Assembly (NCBI GenBank): GCA_020051025.1
Contig: JAGVJS010000320.1
Location: 1 to 9,332, forward strand
Source of the DNA: Sphingobium sp.
GTDB lineage: Bacteria > Pseudomonadota > Alphaproteobacteria > Sphingomonadales > Sphingomonadaceae
DNA: 9,332 bases
Direction of reading: 5' to 3'
The notes under the pieces are model-generated. The model saw only the letters and a list, made by a program, of their open reading frames with translations. It did not search any database and was not told the DNA's origin. This document shows positions 1 through 5,879 of the stretch, piece after piece. A program made the position numbers and the translations under genes. Every line of letters starts with the position of its first letter. The stretch's first letter is position 1.

Positions 1-307
1 AGGCGGGCAGTGGCAGGTCGGCTGCAACGAGCGGCGGCACGACCGGCTGCACCGATGCGGCAAAAGGACAATGCTGCTGCCCCGCCATGCCATCATCGGG
101 GCTATGGTTGCCCTTGTCCGGCGCAGTGCCGCGCGGCACGACGACATTGACCGGGCCGGTGCCGGTGCAGAGCGTCACCACGACGCCCCGCTCCGTGCGG
201 ACCGGCATGAAGCCGGATGGCGCGATCAGCTGAATGGCGAAGACGAGCAGGGCCAAGGCGGTCAGCAAACCGCGCGCACCCTCCGACTGTCTGATCGCCC
301 CCATCAT
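1..307 (-). CDS. DUF2946-type membrane/periplasmic protein, partial (N-terminal part)
   Basis: The reading frame starts at 307 and is still open at the left edge, giving at least 102 residues. A hydrophobic segment at about residues 13-29 (LLTALALLVFAIQLIAPSG) could be an uncleaved signal or membrane anchor. It is followed by a GFMPV turn, a first cysteine in TLCTGTG (C47), a polar His-containing stretch, and a second cysteine in HCPF (C80). This order (anchor, P-x-GFMP, LCTG, CPF) is the layout I know from DUF2946 proteins, which have no firmly assigned biochemical role and are often found near copper-related genes in proteobacteria. Two ATGs are adjacent (305-307 and 302-304). A GGGGG stretch (309-313) is the only Shine-Dalgarno candidate, and its spacing slightly favours the second. 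The gene is transcribed away from the MerR regulator and could share its control region. The C-terminus is missing. Confidence 0.68.
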   Translation of the reverse strand, partial: MMGAIRQSEGARGLLTALALLVFAIQLIAPSGFMPVRTERGVVVTLCTGTGPVNVVVPRGTAPDKGNHSPDDGMAGQQHCPFAASVQPVVPPLVAADLPLPA

Positions 308-377
308 GCCCCCTGACGTAGCGGCGATGAACCGTCCTGTCATCCGGGCAAAAGGTCCAAGCGGGCGCACCACTCAC

Positions 378-395
378 CTTGACGTAAACGTAAAG
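378..395. promoter_or_regulatory. Palindromic operator in front of the LiuR-like regulator
   Basis: The 18-bp sequence CTTGACGTAAACGTAAAG is an inverted repeat of 8-bp arms (CTTgACGT / ACGTaAAG) around a central AA, with one mismatched pair. It lies 19 bp upstream of the regulator's ATG and contains the best -35-like hexamer (TTGACG, 379-384). The position and symmetry fit autoregulation by the adjacent MerR-family protein. The ACGT-centred half-sites resemble what I remember of LiuR-type operators. Binding itself is inferred. Confidence 0.6.
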
Positions 396-407
396 TCCAT
401 TTACATC
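379..407 (+). promoter_or_regulatory. Candidate promoter of the merR-type/acyl-CoA dehydrogenase unit
   Basis: TTGACG (379-384) is followed by a 17-bp spacer and TACATC (402-407), a -10 that matches the consensus in only three positions. Transcription from it would start at about 413-415, at or next to the ATG at 415, so the mRNA would be leaderless or nearly so. No Shine-Dalgarno sequence is visible before that ATG, which agrees. MerR-family promoters often have 19-20 bp spacers; such spacers here give no better -10. Confidence 0.4.
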
Positions 408-414
408 CTGTGCC

Positions 415-825
415 ATGAACACGCGCAGCAGCATCGCCGGCATAGAACTGCCCGACCATAGCGAACGGCAGAGCTACACGATCACCGACCTGTCCGAGGA
501 ATTCGGGGTCACGGCGCGGGCGCTGCGCTTCTATGAGGATGAAGGGCTGATCTCGCCCGAACGGCAGGGGCTGGCCCGCATCTATTCGCGCCGCGACCGC
601 GCCCGGCTGGCGTGGATTTTGCGCGGCAAGCGGGTGGGTTTCAGCCTGACCGAGATTCGCGAGATGATCGACCTGTACGACGCGGACGAAGCGCATGAGG
701 AACAGCGCCGCGTCACTGTGGACAAGTGCAAGGCGCGAATCGATCTGCTGACCCGGCAGAAGGACGATATCGACGCAGCCATCGCCGAACTGGCATCCTT
801 CGTCTCAGCCATCGAACAACAATAA
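415..825 (+). CDS. MerR-family transcriptional regulator, LiuR-like
   Basis: This is a 136-residue DNA-binding regulator. After a polar N-terminal tail of about 20 residues comes the MerR winged helix-turn-helix: YTITDLSEEFGV (21-32), then the hallmark ALRFYEDEGLISPER (36-50), an R-I-YSRRDRARL wing (55-65), and LRGKRVGFSLTEIREMIDLY (69-88). A long helix at about 93-130 is the usual antiparallel dimerisation coil. There is one cysteine (C105) and no metal-binding C-terminal cluster, so it is not a metal or redox sensor of the CueR/SoxR kind. Length and sequence fit the LiuR branch, which controls acyl-CoA and branched-chain amino-acid degradation genes. That matches its neighbour: the acyl-CoA dehydrogenase starts 48 bp downstream on the same strand, probably on the same transcript. 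The start has no ribosome-binding site and is close to the predicted transcription start. The likely inducer is an acyl-CoA, by family analogy only. Confidence 0.85.
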   Translation: MNTRSSIAGIELPDHSERQSYTITDLSEEFGVTARALRFYEDEGLISPERQGLARIYSRRDRARLAWILRGKRVGFSLTEIREMIDLYDADEAHEEQRRVTVDKCKARIDLLTRQKDDIDAAIAELASFVSAIEQQ

Positions 826-862
826 TCCCCCCTCCCCCAACCGGGGCATTTAAAGAATAATC

Positions 863-867
863 AGGAG
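863..867 (+). promoter_or_regulatory. Ribosome-binding site of the acyl-CoA dehydrogenase
   Basis: AGGAG lies 6 nt before the ATG at 874. It fixes the start of the dehydrogenase and contrasts with the regulator upstream, which has no such site. Confidence 0.75.
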
Positions 868-873
868 AAGATC

Positions 874-2676
874 ATGCCCAGCTATGCCGCCCCCGTTCGC
901 GACACCCGTTTCGTGCTGGATCATATCGTCGGGCTGGACCGCTATGCCAACCTGCCCGGTTTTGAAAATGCCACGCCCGATCTGGTCGAGGCGATCCTGA
1001 CCGAAGGCGGCAAGATGGCTGCCGAAGTGCTGTTTCCGCTGAACGCGGTGGGCGACAAGGAAGGCTGCACCCGCCATCCCGACGGCAGCGTGACGACGCC
1101 GACCGGCTTCAAGGCGGCGTTCGACCAGTTCGTCGCGGGCGGATGGACCACCATCCACGGCCCGGCAGAATTTGGCGGTCAGGGTCTGCCCAGCGTGCTG
1201 GCGACGGCGGTGGACGAATATGTGCTGTCGGCCAATCAGGCGTTCGAAATGTATCATGGCCTGACCGCCGGCGCGGTCGCGGCGCTGATCGCCAAGGGCA
1301 GCGACGAACTGCAACAGCGCTACATCCCCAAGATGGTGTCGGGCGAATGGACCGGCACGATGAACCTGACCGAACCGCATTGCGGCACCGACCTCGGCCT
1401 CATCAAGACCAAGGCCGTGCCGCAGGCCGATGGCAGCTACGCCATCACCGGCACGAAGATCTTCATTTCGGCGGGCGAGCATGACCTGTCGGAAAATATC
1501 ATCCACCTCGTCCTCGCCAAGACGCCGGACGCGCCGGAAGGCAGCAAGGGTATTTCACTGTTCGTTGTGCCGAAGTTCTTCGTCAGCGACGATGGCGTGC
1601 CGGGCGACCGCAACGCCGTGTCCTGCGGATCGATCGAGCATAAGATGGGCATCCATGGCAACGCCACCTGCGTCATGAACTATGACGGCGCGACCGGCTG
1701 GATCGTGGGCGAAGAGAATAAGGGGCTGGCCGCGATGTTCATCATGATGAACGCGGCGCGGCTGGGCGTGGGCCTGCAAGGGCTGGGTCAGGCGGAAATC
1801 GCGTTCCAGAACGCCGTCCATTATGCGAAGGATCGCCGTCAGGGCCGCGCGCTGACCGGCCCCAAGGAGCCGAATGAGAAGGCCGATACGCTGTTCGTCC
1901 ATCCCGACGTGCGCCGGATGCTGATGGAAGCCAAGGCGATGACCGAAGGGCTGCGCGCGCTGATCCTGTGGACAGCGTTGCAGGTTGACCTCGCCCATCA
2001 TGCCGCGACCGAGGAAGAACGGCAGGCGGCCGACGACCTGCTCCAGCTGCTGACCCCGGTGGTCAAGGGCTATGCCACCGATCGCGGTTTCGACGTGGCA
2101 GTGGCCTGTCAGCAGGTGTTTGGCGGCCATGGCTATATCTGGGAAAATGGCGTGGAGCAGTATGTCCGCGACGCGCGTATCGCCCAGATTTACGAAGGCA
2201 CCAATGGCGTGCAGGCGATGGACCTTGTCGGCCGCAAGCTGCCGATGAACGGCGGCCGCGCGCTACAGTCCTTCCTCAAAATGGTGGCCGAGGAAGTCGC
2301 CACCGCCAAGGCGGACGAGAAACTGGCGCCAATCGCCGAAGCGCTGGAGAAGGCCAGCGGCCAGCTGGGCGCGGCGACCATGTGGCTGATGCAGAATGCG
2401 ATGAAGAACCCCGAACATGCCGGGGCCGGCGCGCATCATTACATGCACATCCTCGGCATCGTCGCGACGGGGCTGATGTGGCTGCGCATGGCCACGGCCG
2501 CCACCGCACTGATCGCGGCGGGCGAAGGGGATGCCAAATATCTGGAAGCCAAGCTTGTGACGGCGCGCTTCTTTGCCGAACGGGTCATGCCCGATGCCGG
2601 ATCGCTCCGCCGCAAGATCGAAGGCGGCGCCGATGCGCTGATGGCGCTGGACCCGGACATGTTCCTGGCCGCCTGA
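874..2676 (+). CDS. Acyl-CoA dehydrogenase, 600-residue type with C-terminal extension (DmdC/FadE-like)
   Basis: This FAD-dependent enzyme should oxidise an acyl-CoA to the trans-2-enoyl-CoA and pass electrons to electron-transfer flavoprotein. At 600 residues it belongs to the long form with a short helical N-terminal domain (about 1-60), the usual N, middle and C domains (about 65-455), and an additional C-terminal helical domain (about 465-600). This is the architecture shared by 3-methylmercaptopropionyl-CoA dehydrogenase DmdC and many uncharacterised homologues. Visible motifs are [13 protein letters not shown] (163-175, flavin-binding loop), [21 protein letters not shown] with R432/D433, and IYEGTNGVQ, in which E441 aligns with the catalytic base of medium-chain acyl-CoA dehydrogenases. 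The start is supported by AGGAG at 863-867. The gene follows the LiuR-like regulator and ends before an intrinsic terminator. Chain length or substrate cannot be told from the sequence, and paralogues are common in these bacteria, so I give no symbol. Confidence 0.92.
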   Translation: MPSYAAPVRDTRFVLDHIVGLDRYANLPGFENATPDLVEAILTEGGKMAAEVLFPLNAVGDKEGCTRHPDGSVTTPTGFKAAFDQFVAGGWTTIHGPAEFGGQGLPSVLATAVDEYVLSANQAFEMYHGLTAGAVAALIAKGSDELQQRYIPKMVSGEWTGTMNLTEPHCGTDLGLIKTKAVPQADGSYAITGTKIFISAGEHDLSENIIHLVLAKTPDAPEGSKGISLFVVPKFFVSDDGVPGDRNAVSCGSIEHKMGIHGNATCVMNYDGATGWIVGEENKGLAAMFIMMNAARLGVGLQGLGQAEIAFQNAVHYAKDRRQGRALTGPKEPNEKADTLFVHPDVRRMLMEAKAMTEGLRALILWTALQVDLAHHAATEEERQAADDLLQLLTPVVKGYATDRGFDVAVACQQVFGGHGYIWENGVEQYVRDARIAQIYEGTNGVQAMDLVGRKLPMNGGRALQSFLKMVAEEVATAKADEKLAPIAEALEKASGQLGAATMWLMQNAMKNPEHAGAGAHHYMHILGIVATGLMWLRMATAATALIAAGEGDAKYLEAKLVTARFFAERVMPDAGSLRRKIEGGADALMALDPDMFLAA

Positions 2677-2698
2677 TCGAGCCAGCCAGTATCACGCG

Positions 2699-2725
2699 AA
2701 GGGCGGCCCATTGGGCCGCCCTTTT
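2699..2725 (+). terminator. Intrinsic terminator after the acyl-CoA dehydrogenase
   Basis: GGGCGGCCC (2701-2709) and GGGCCGCCC (2713-2721) form a perfect 9-bp GC stem with an ATT loop. It is preceded by AA and followed by TTTT (2722-2725). It begins about 25 bp after the stop codon and is a textbook Rho-independent terminator for the two-gene unit. Confidence 0.85.
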
Positions 2726-2745
2726 CGCATGGGCGTTCTTTCCCC

Positions 2746-2788
2746 GCATTCTGCGAGCCGTCGGCTGTTCCAGCCGACTTCAGAACGC
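2746..2788 (-). terminator. Hairpin just downstream of the 51-codon gene
   Basis: GTCGGCTG (2760-2767) pairs with CAGCCGAC (2771-2778) around a TTC loop. An outer set of pairs joins 2746-2753 with 2781-2788 (one mismatch). Read on the minus strand it starts right after the TAA of the small gene. There is no U-run, so it may protect the 3' end or act with Rho rather than be a classic intrinsic terminator. Confidence 0.45.
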
Positions 2789-2944
2789 TTATGCCGCGAG
2801 CGGCAGCTGTTCTTCGACCGGCACCGGCGTCACATCGTCGGCGACCGGCGCGACCGCCTTGGTCCTGTTGAGCGCGGCGATGTAGCGCTCGGCCGAAACG
2901 ACATCGCGGCGATAGGAGAAATAGAGCGAAAGCAGGGAAAACAT
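2789..2944 (-). CDS. Small hypothetical protein, 51 residues
   Basis: An open frame runs from ATG at 2944 to TAA at 2789 and encodes 51 residues beginning MFSLLSLYFSYRRDVVSAER. The first 11 residues are hydrophobic/aromatic, followed by an RRD and an amphipathic stretch to about residue 30. The tail is rich in Ala, Pro, Val and Glu (VAPVADDVTPVPVEEQLPL). AAAGG lies about 9 nt before the start on the minus strand. Codon use is coding-like, with G or C in nearly all third positions, and the frame sits between a clear hairpin at its 3' end and an upstream region with palindromic sites. I do not recognise the family. The opening recalls small DUF1127-type proteins, but their conserved L-x-D-R-x-L-x-D-I-G core is absent. 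It could be a short membrane-associated or stress protein. No function can be assigned. Confidence 0.55.
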   Translation of the reverse strand: MFSLLSLYFSYRRDVVSAERYIAALNRTKAVAPVADDVTPVPVEEQLPLAA

Positions 2945-3100
2945 CACAGAGCCTTTATTGCAATTTGCTGCGTTGCAGCATCGCAGCCTATCTGGGCTTT
3001 CACGGGCGTCTTCGCAAATGCAATGCGAGCAAAGGCGATTGCAGGAAATGTATCTTCCTTGTCATGTCGATCAGCCAGCGGTGACGACGTCAGACAATCA
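2945..3100 (-). promoter_or_regulatory. TGC/GCA-rich upstream region of the 51-codon gene
   Basis: Two inverted repeats lie here. CTGC-GTT-GCAG (2968-2978) sits 24 bp before the start, and TCGCA-N7-TGCGA (3012-3028) sits farther up. The first matches the CTGC-N3-GCAG pattern I recall for PhaR, the regulator of polyhydroxyalkanoate granule genes, but the link rests on memory and an 11-bp match. I see no convincing -35/-10 pair. No coding frame is supported between 2945 and 3271. Confidence 0.35.
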
Positions 3101-3103
3101 ACA

Positions 3104-3179
3104 TCCGTTCGGGCTGAGCCTGTCGAAGCCCCGCCGCTTCCTGAAAGTCCTGTCCTTCGACAGGCTCAGGGCGAACGGA
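3104..3179. repeat. Palindromic repeat pair (GAGCCTGTCGAAG family), copy 1
   Basis: Two 25-bp arms (3104-3128 and 3155-3179) are inverted copies matching at 23 of 25 positions, with a 26-nt spacer. The arms differ at one dinucleotide: the left reads TTCGGGCTGAGCC, while the right, reverse-complemented, reads TTCGCCCTGAGCC. The left arm can also fold on itself (TTCG and GGC pairing with GCC and CGAA around TGA, with a TGT bulge). This is a REP/REPIN-like non-autonomous element. It lies between the 51-codon gene and the transporter and carries no gene. Confidence 0.8.
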
Positions 3180-3271
3180 CGTGGGGGCCGAGGCATGCCA
3201 GGAAACACCCAAATGTGCCGGATGGCGACCGCGATCTAGCAATCGTTCAGACACGCCATTAGGGTTCTGCC

Positions 3272-4561
3272 ATGAGCAATCAGTCTGATCGTGCTACCAC
3301 CGCCCCCTCTTCTTCCCGCACCCTCGGCCTTGCTGCCTGCATCGCGCTGGTCATGGGCAATATGATCGGGTCGGGCGTATTTTTGCTGCCGGCATCGCTC
3401 GCGCCATTCGGCTGGGACGCGGTGGCGGGGTGGGTGTTCACCATTGCCGGGTCGCTGGTGCTGGCCTTCGTCATCGCGCGGCTGACCGTCGCCATGCCGG
3501 ACGCCAACGCGTCGCAGATGATCGCGCGCGCCTACGGGCCGCTGGCGGGCTTTGCGATCGGCTGGATCTACTGGATCTCGATCATCATCACCAATGTCAC
3601 CATTGCGGTGGCGGCGACGGCGAACCTCAGCAGTATCCTGCCGGCGCTGGCGAAGCCGGGCGTCGGCGCGGTCTGCTCCATCGCCTTCCTCTGGATGATG
3701 ACGGGTATCAACCTGATCGGCGCGCGGGCGGCGGGCATGACCCAGATCGTCACCACCTGCATCAAGCTGGTGCCGATCCTCGTCGCGCTGGTGCTGCTGG
3801 CGATCATCCTGGGCAATGGCAGCGCGCAGGTCGAACCCTTCCCCGCACAGGGGCTGAGCGGCGCGGGCATCACGGCATCCGCCGCGCTGACGCTCTGGGC
3901 GCTGCTGGGTTTCGAGTCGGCGAGCGTGGCGGCAGACAAGGTGCGCGATCCCGCGCGCACCATCCCGCGCGCGACGCTGATCGGCACGGCGGCAACCGGC
4001 CTTATCTACCTGATCGTCTGTTCGGGCATCGCCTTGACCCTGCCGGCGGCGGAGACGCAGACCGGATCGCCCTTCGGCGCGTTCGTCAGCCATTATTGGT
4101 CGCCGGGACCGGCCAGCTTCATCGCCATATTTGTGGTCATCAGCTGCCTTGGCGCGCTGAATGGCTGGACATTGTTGCAGGGGGAAGTGCCGCTGGCGAT
4201 GGCGCGCGCGGGAGAATTGCCGCGCTGGCTGGCGGCAACGGACGCCAAGGGCACGCCGGTGCGCGGGCTGATCCTGTCCACCACGCTGGCCAGCCTGATG
4301 CTGGTGGCGAACAGTCTGCAAGGGCTGGTGGCATTGTTCACCGCGATGGCGCTGCTGGCGACCTCGGCAACCTTGTGGCTCTATGTCGGATGCGCGTTGG
4401 CCAGTTTGCGGTTCAGGCTGGTGGTGCCGGCCGCCGCCATCGGCCTTGGCTATGCGCTCTGGACGCTGTGGGGCGCGGGTGTCGTGGCCAGCGGATCGAG
4501 CATATTGCTGATGCTGGCGGGCCTGCCCTTTTACTGGTGGGCGCGGCGGGGGCGTGCCTGA
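3272..4561 (+). CDS. APC-superfamily amino acid/amine transporter, AdiC-like
   Basis: This inner-membrane protein of 429 residues has about twelve hydrophobic segments and the LeuT-like fold expected of the basic amino-acid/polyamine antiporter family. It is close to the arginine:agmatine antiporter AdiC. The unwound part of helix 1 is GNMIGSGVF (29-37). N108 in IITN matches AdiC N101. W209 and E215 in LWALLGFESASVAA match AdiC W202 (proximal gate) and E208. W299 in NGWTLLQGE matches W293, which stacks on the substrate. These correspondences come from my by-eye alignment to AdiC as I remember it. Positions near AdiC A96 and C97 differ (S103, I104), so the exact cargo may not be arginine. No decarboxylase gene lies beside it, so an acid-resistance antiporter role is not supported by context. 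AGGG lies 7 nt before the ATG. The gene appears to stand alone, between two palindromic repeats. Confidence 0.85.
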   Translation: MSNQSDRATTAPSSSRTLGLAACIALVMGNMIGSGVFLLPASLAPFGWDAVAGWVFTIAGSLVLAFVIARLTVAMPDANASQMIARAYGPLAGFAIGWIYWISIIITNVTIAVAATANLSSILPALAKPGVGAVCSIAFLWMMTGINLIGARAAGMTQIVTTCIKLVPILVALVLLAIILGNGSAQVEPFPAQGLSGAGITASAALTLWALLGFESASVAADKVRDPARTIPRATLIGTAATGLIYLIVCSGIALTLPAAETQTGSPFGAFVSHYWSPGPASFIAIFVVISCLGALNGWTLLQGEVPLAMARAGELPRWLAATDAKGTPVRGLILSTTLASLMLVANSLQGLVALFTAMALLATSATLWLYVGCALASLRFRLVVPAAAIGLGYALWTLWGAGVVASGSSILLMLAGLPFYWWARRGRA

Positions 4562-4564
4562 TAC

Positions 4565-4643
4565 TAGTGCTCCTGCGAAAGCAGGAGCCCAGGGTTGTCC
4601 GCAATGACCTTTATCCTGGGCTCCTGCTTTCGCAGGAGCACTA
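4565..4643. repeat. Perfect 29-bp inverted repeat (GCTCCTGCGAAAGCAGGAGC family), copy 1
   Basis: Arms 4565-4593 and 4615-4643 are perfect inverted copies separated by 21 nt. Each arm contains its own small hairpin, CTCCTGC-GAAA-GCAGGAG (4570-4587) and its mirror (4621-4638). It begins 3 nt after the transporter stop and ends 24 nt from the dnaJ stop, so it sits exactly between two convergent genes. It could serve as a bidirectional 3'-end structure, although neither side has a long T-run. It is a REPIN-like element. Confidence 0.88.
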
Positions 4644-4654
4644 TTTCCCGGTTT

Positions 4655-4685
4655 GAAATGTGGAGGGTCAGTCCCCCCACATTTC
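4655..4685 (-). terminator. Hairpin enclosing the dnaJ stop codon
   Basis: Bases 4655-4667 pair with 4673-4685 (twelve pairs plus one A-C mismatch). The 5-nt loop TCAGT (plus strand) contains the reverse complement of the dnaJ TGA. It is strong enough to act as a 3'-end or stability structure for the dnaK-dnaJ mRNA. No U-tract follows on the minus strand. Confidence 0.5.
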
Positions 4686-5813
4686 CTTGAGCTTGGAGAA
4701 GAAGCCGGTCGATTGCGGGCATTCCTCCCCGGTTTCCGTCTCGCGGAAGGCTTCGAGCAATTCCTTTTGCTTCGCCGTCAGCTTGGTCGGCGTTTCCACC
4801 TCGATCTGGATGACCAGATCGCCCTGACCGCGGCCGTTCAGCACCGGCATGCCGCCGCCGCGCTGGCGCAACTGCTTGCCCGACTGGATGCCGCTCGGAA
4901 TCTTGATCTCATGCCGGATGCCGTCGAGGCCCGGTACTTCGATCACCCCGCCCAGCGCCGCCGTGGTAAAGCTGACCGGCGCACGGCAGAAGAGCGTCGT
5001 GCCGTCGCGTTCGAACAATGCATGCCGCTTCACATGCAGGAAGATGTAGAGGTCACCCGCAGGCGCGCCCCGCGCGCCGGCCTCGCCCTCGCCCGACAGG
5101 CGGATACGGGTGCCTTCGTCAACGCCGGCCGGGATATTGACCGACAGGCTCTTGGGCTTGTCCACCCGCCCTTCGCCGCGGCAGGAGCGGCAGGGGCTTT
5201 CGATCACCTGACCCGCGCCATGGCAGGACGGACAGGTGCGTTCGACCACGAAAAAGCCCTGCTGCGCCCGCACCTGTCCATGACCGCCGCAGGTGCCGCA
5301 GGTCTTGACCCCGGTGCCGGGCTGCGCGCCCGATCCTTCGCAACTGTCGCAAGCCGCCGACACGTCGATTGCAATCTCGGTCTTCTTGCCATGATAGGCT
5401 TCGTCGAGCGTGATTTCCATGTCGTAGCGCAGGTCCGCGCCGCGACGATTGGCCTGACGACCACCACCGCCCTGCCCGCCAAAACCGGACTGGCCGAAAA
5501 TCGTCTCGAAAATATCGCCAAGGTCGGAAAAGCCGCCTGCGCCACCGCCACGGAACCCGCCGCCACCGCCGCCCGACTGGGCATTGGTATAAGCCGCATG
5601 ACCATAGCGGTCATAAGCCGCGCGCTTCTGCGGGTCTTTCAGGCACTCATAGGCCTCGGACACGGATTTGAACTTGGCTTCGCTGTCCGCGCATCCCCCG
5701 GTCTTGTCGGGGTGATATTTCATCGCCAGCTTGCGATAGGCGCTCTTGATCTGCGCGCCGTCGGCGGTGCGCTCGATTTCGAGCAGCTCGTAATAATCAA
5801 CTTCGGTGGTCAT
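4668..5813 (-). CDS. dnaJ: Chaperone DnaJ (Hsp40)
   Basis: DnaJ stimulates the DnaK ATPase and delivers unfolded protein to it in the cytoplasm. The 381 residues show the full type I layout. The J domain spans 5-72 with HPD at 34-36. A Gly/Phe-rich linker (about 79-120) contains the DIF-type motif [10 protein letters not shown]. The cysteine-rich domain has four CxxCxGxG repeats starting at C155, C172, C194 and C208, which bind two zinc ions. Two beta-barrel substrate domains and a short C-terminal tail follow. I chose the ATG at 5813 ([11 protein letters not shown]), which places the J domain where family members have it. An in-frame ATG at 5831 would add six residues (MQAGAS) and lies inside a repeat-like hairpin. 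The gene follows dnaK by 66 bp on the same strand and should share its heat-shock promoter. Confidence 0.97.
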   Translation of the reverse strand: MTTEVDYYELLEIERTADGAQIKSAYRKLAMKYHPDKTGGCADSEAKFKSVSEAYECLKDPQKRAAYDRYGHAAYTNAQSGGGGGGFRGGGAGGFSDLGDIFETIFGQSGFGGQGGGGRQANRRGADLRYDMEITLDEAYHGKKTEIAIDVSAACDSCEGSGAQPGTGVKTCGTCGGHGQVRAQQGFFVVERTCPSCHGAGQVIESPCRSCRGEGRVDKPKSLSVNIPAGVDEGTRIRLSGEGEAGARGAPAGDLYIFLHVKRHALFERDGTTLFCRAPVSFTTAALGGVIEVPGLDGIRHEIKIPSGIQSGKQLRQRGGGMPVLNGRGQGDLVIQIEVETPTKLTAKQKELLEAFRETETGEECPQSTGFFSKLKEMWGD

Positions 5814-5828
5814 AGAGGCCCCCGCCTG

Positions 5829-5870
5829 CATCGCCCGCCATGCCAGCCTGTGCCGGAATGACGGGCGATG
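5829..5870 (-). repeat. Stem-loop and decayed palindromic repeat between dnaK and dnaJ
   Basis: CATCGCCCG (5829-5837) pairs perfectly with CGGGCGATG (5862-5870) across a 24-nt loop. The loop and right arm carry GTGCCGGAATGACGGG, which resembles a widespread proteobacterial intergenic repeat whose accidental translation reads PACAGMTG. The structure lies between the dnaK stop (5880) and the dnaJ start (5813), where a hairpin could act as a processing or partial-termination point and lower dnaJ relative to dnaK. Confidence 0.5.
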
Positions 5871-5879
5871 GGCATAGTT

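Noticed and set aside
102..443. A minus-strand ORF of 113 codons overlapping the DUF2946-type gene and the regulator start.
   Set aside because: It is in a different frame from the 307-to-1 reading frame, whose translation shows an anchor segment and the LCTG and CPF motifs. This one has neither and would cover the operator.
850..2130. Minus-strand ORFs of 218 and 191 codons over the acyl-CoA dehydrogenase.
   Set aside because: They are antisense to an enzyme with intact catalytic motifs, and their translations have no recognisable features.
2711..3262. Plus-strand ORFs (183 and 93 codons) across the spacer before the transporter.
   Set aside because: They cross the palindromic repeat and the antisense 51-codon gene, have no ribosome-binding site, and the composition is not protein-like.
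3430..4656. Long ORFs in other frames over the transporter gene (plus-strand 3430-4656 and minus-strand 3236-4321).
   Set aside because: Both give Arg/Gly/His/Asp-rich sequence without membrane segments or motifs, whereas the 3272-4561 frame is a clear APC transporter. The first also runs through the palindromic repeat.
4653..5861. A 402-codon plus-strand ORF covering dnaJ.
   Set aside because: It is antisense to a complete dnaJ with all four zinc motifs. The translation is low-complexity Ala/Arg/Leu-rich and has no domain; it is a coding-bias shadow.
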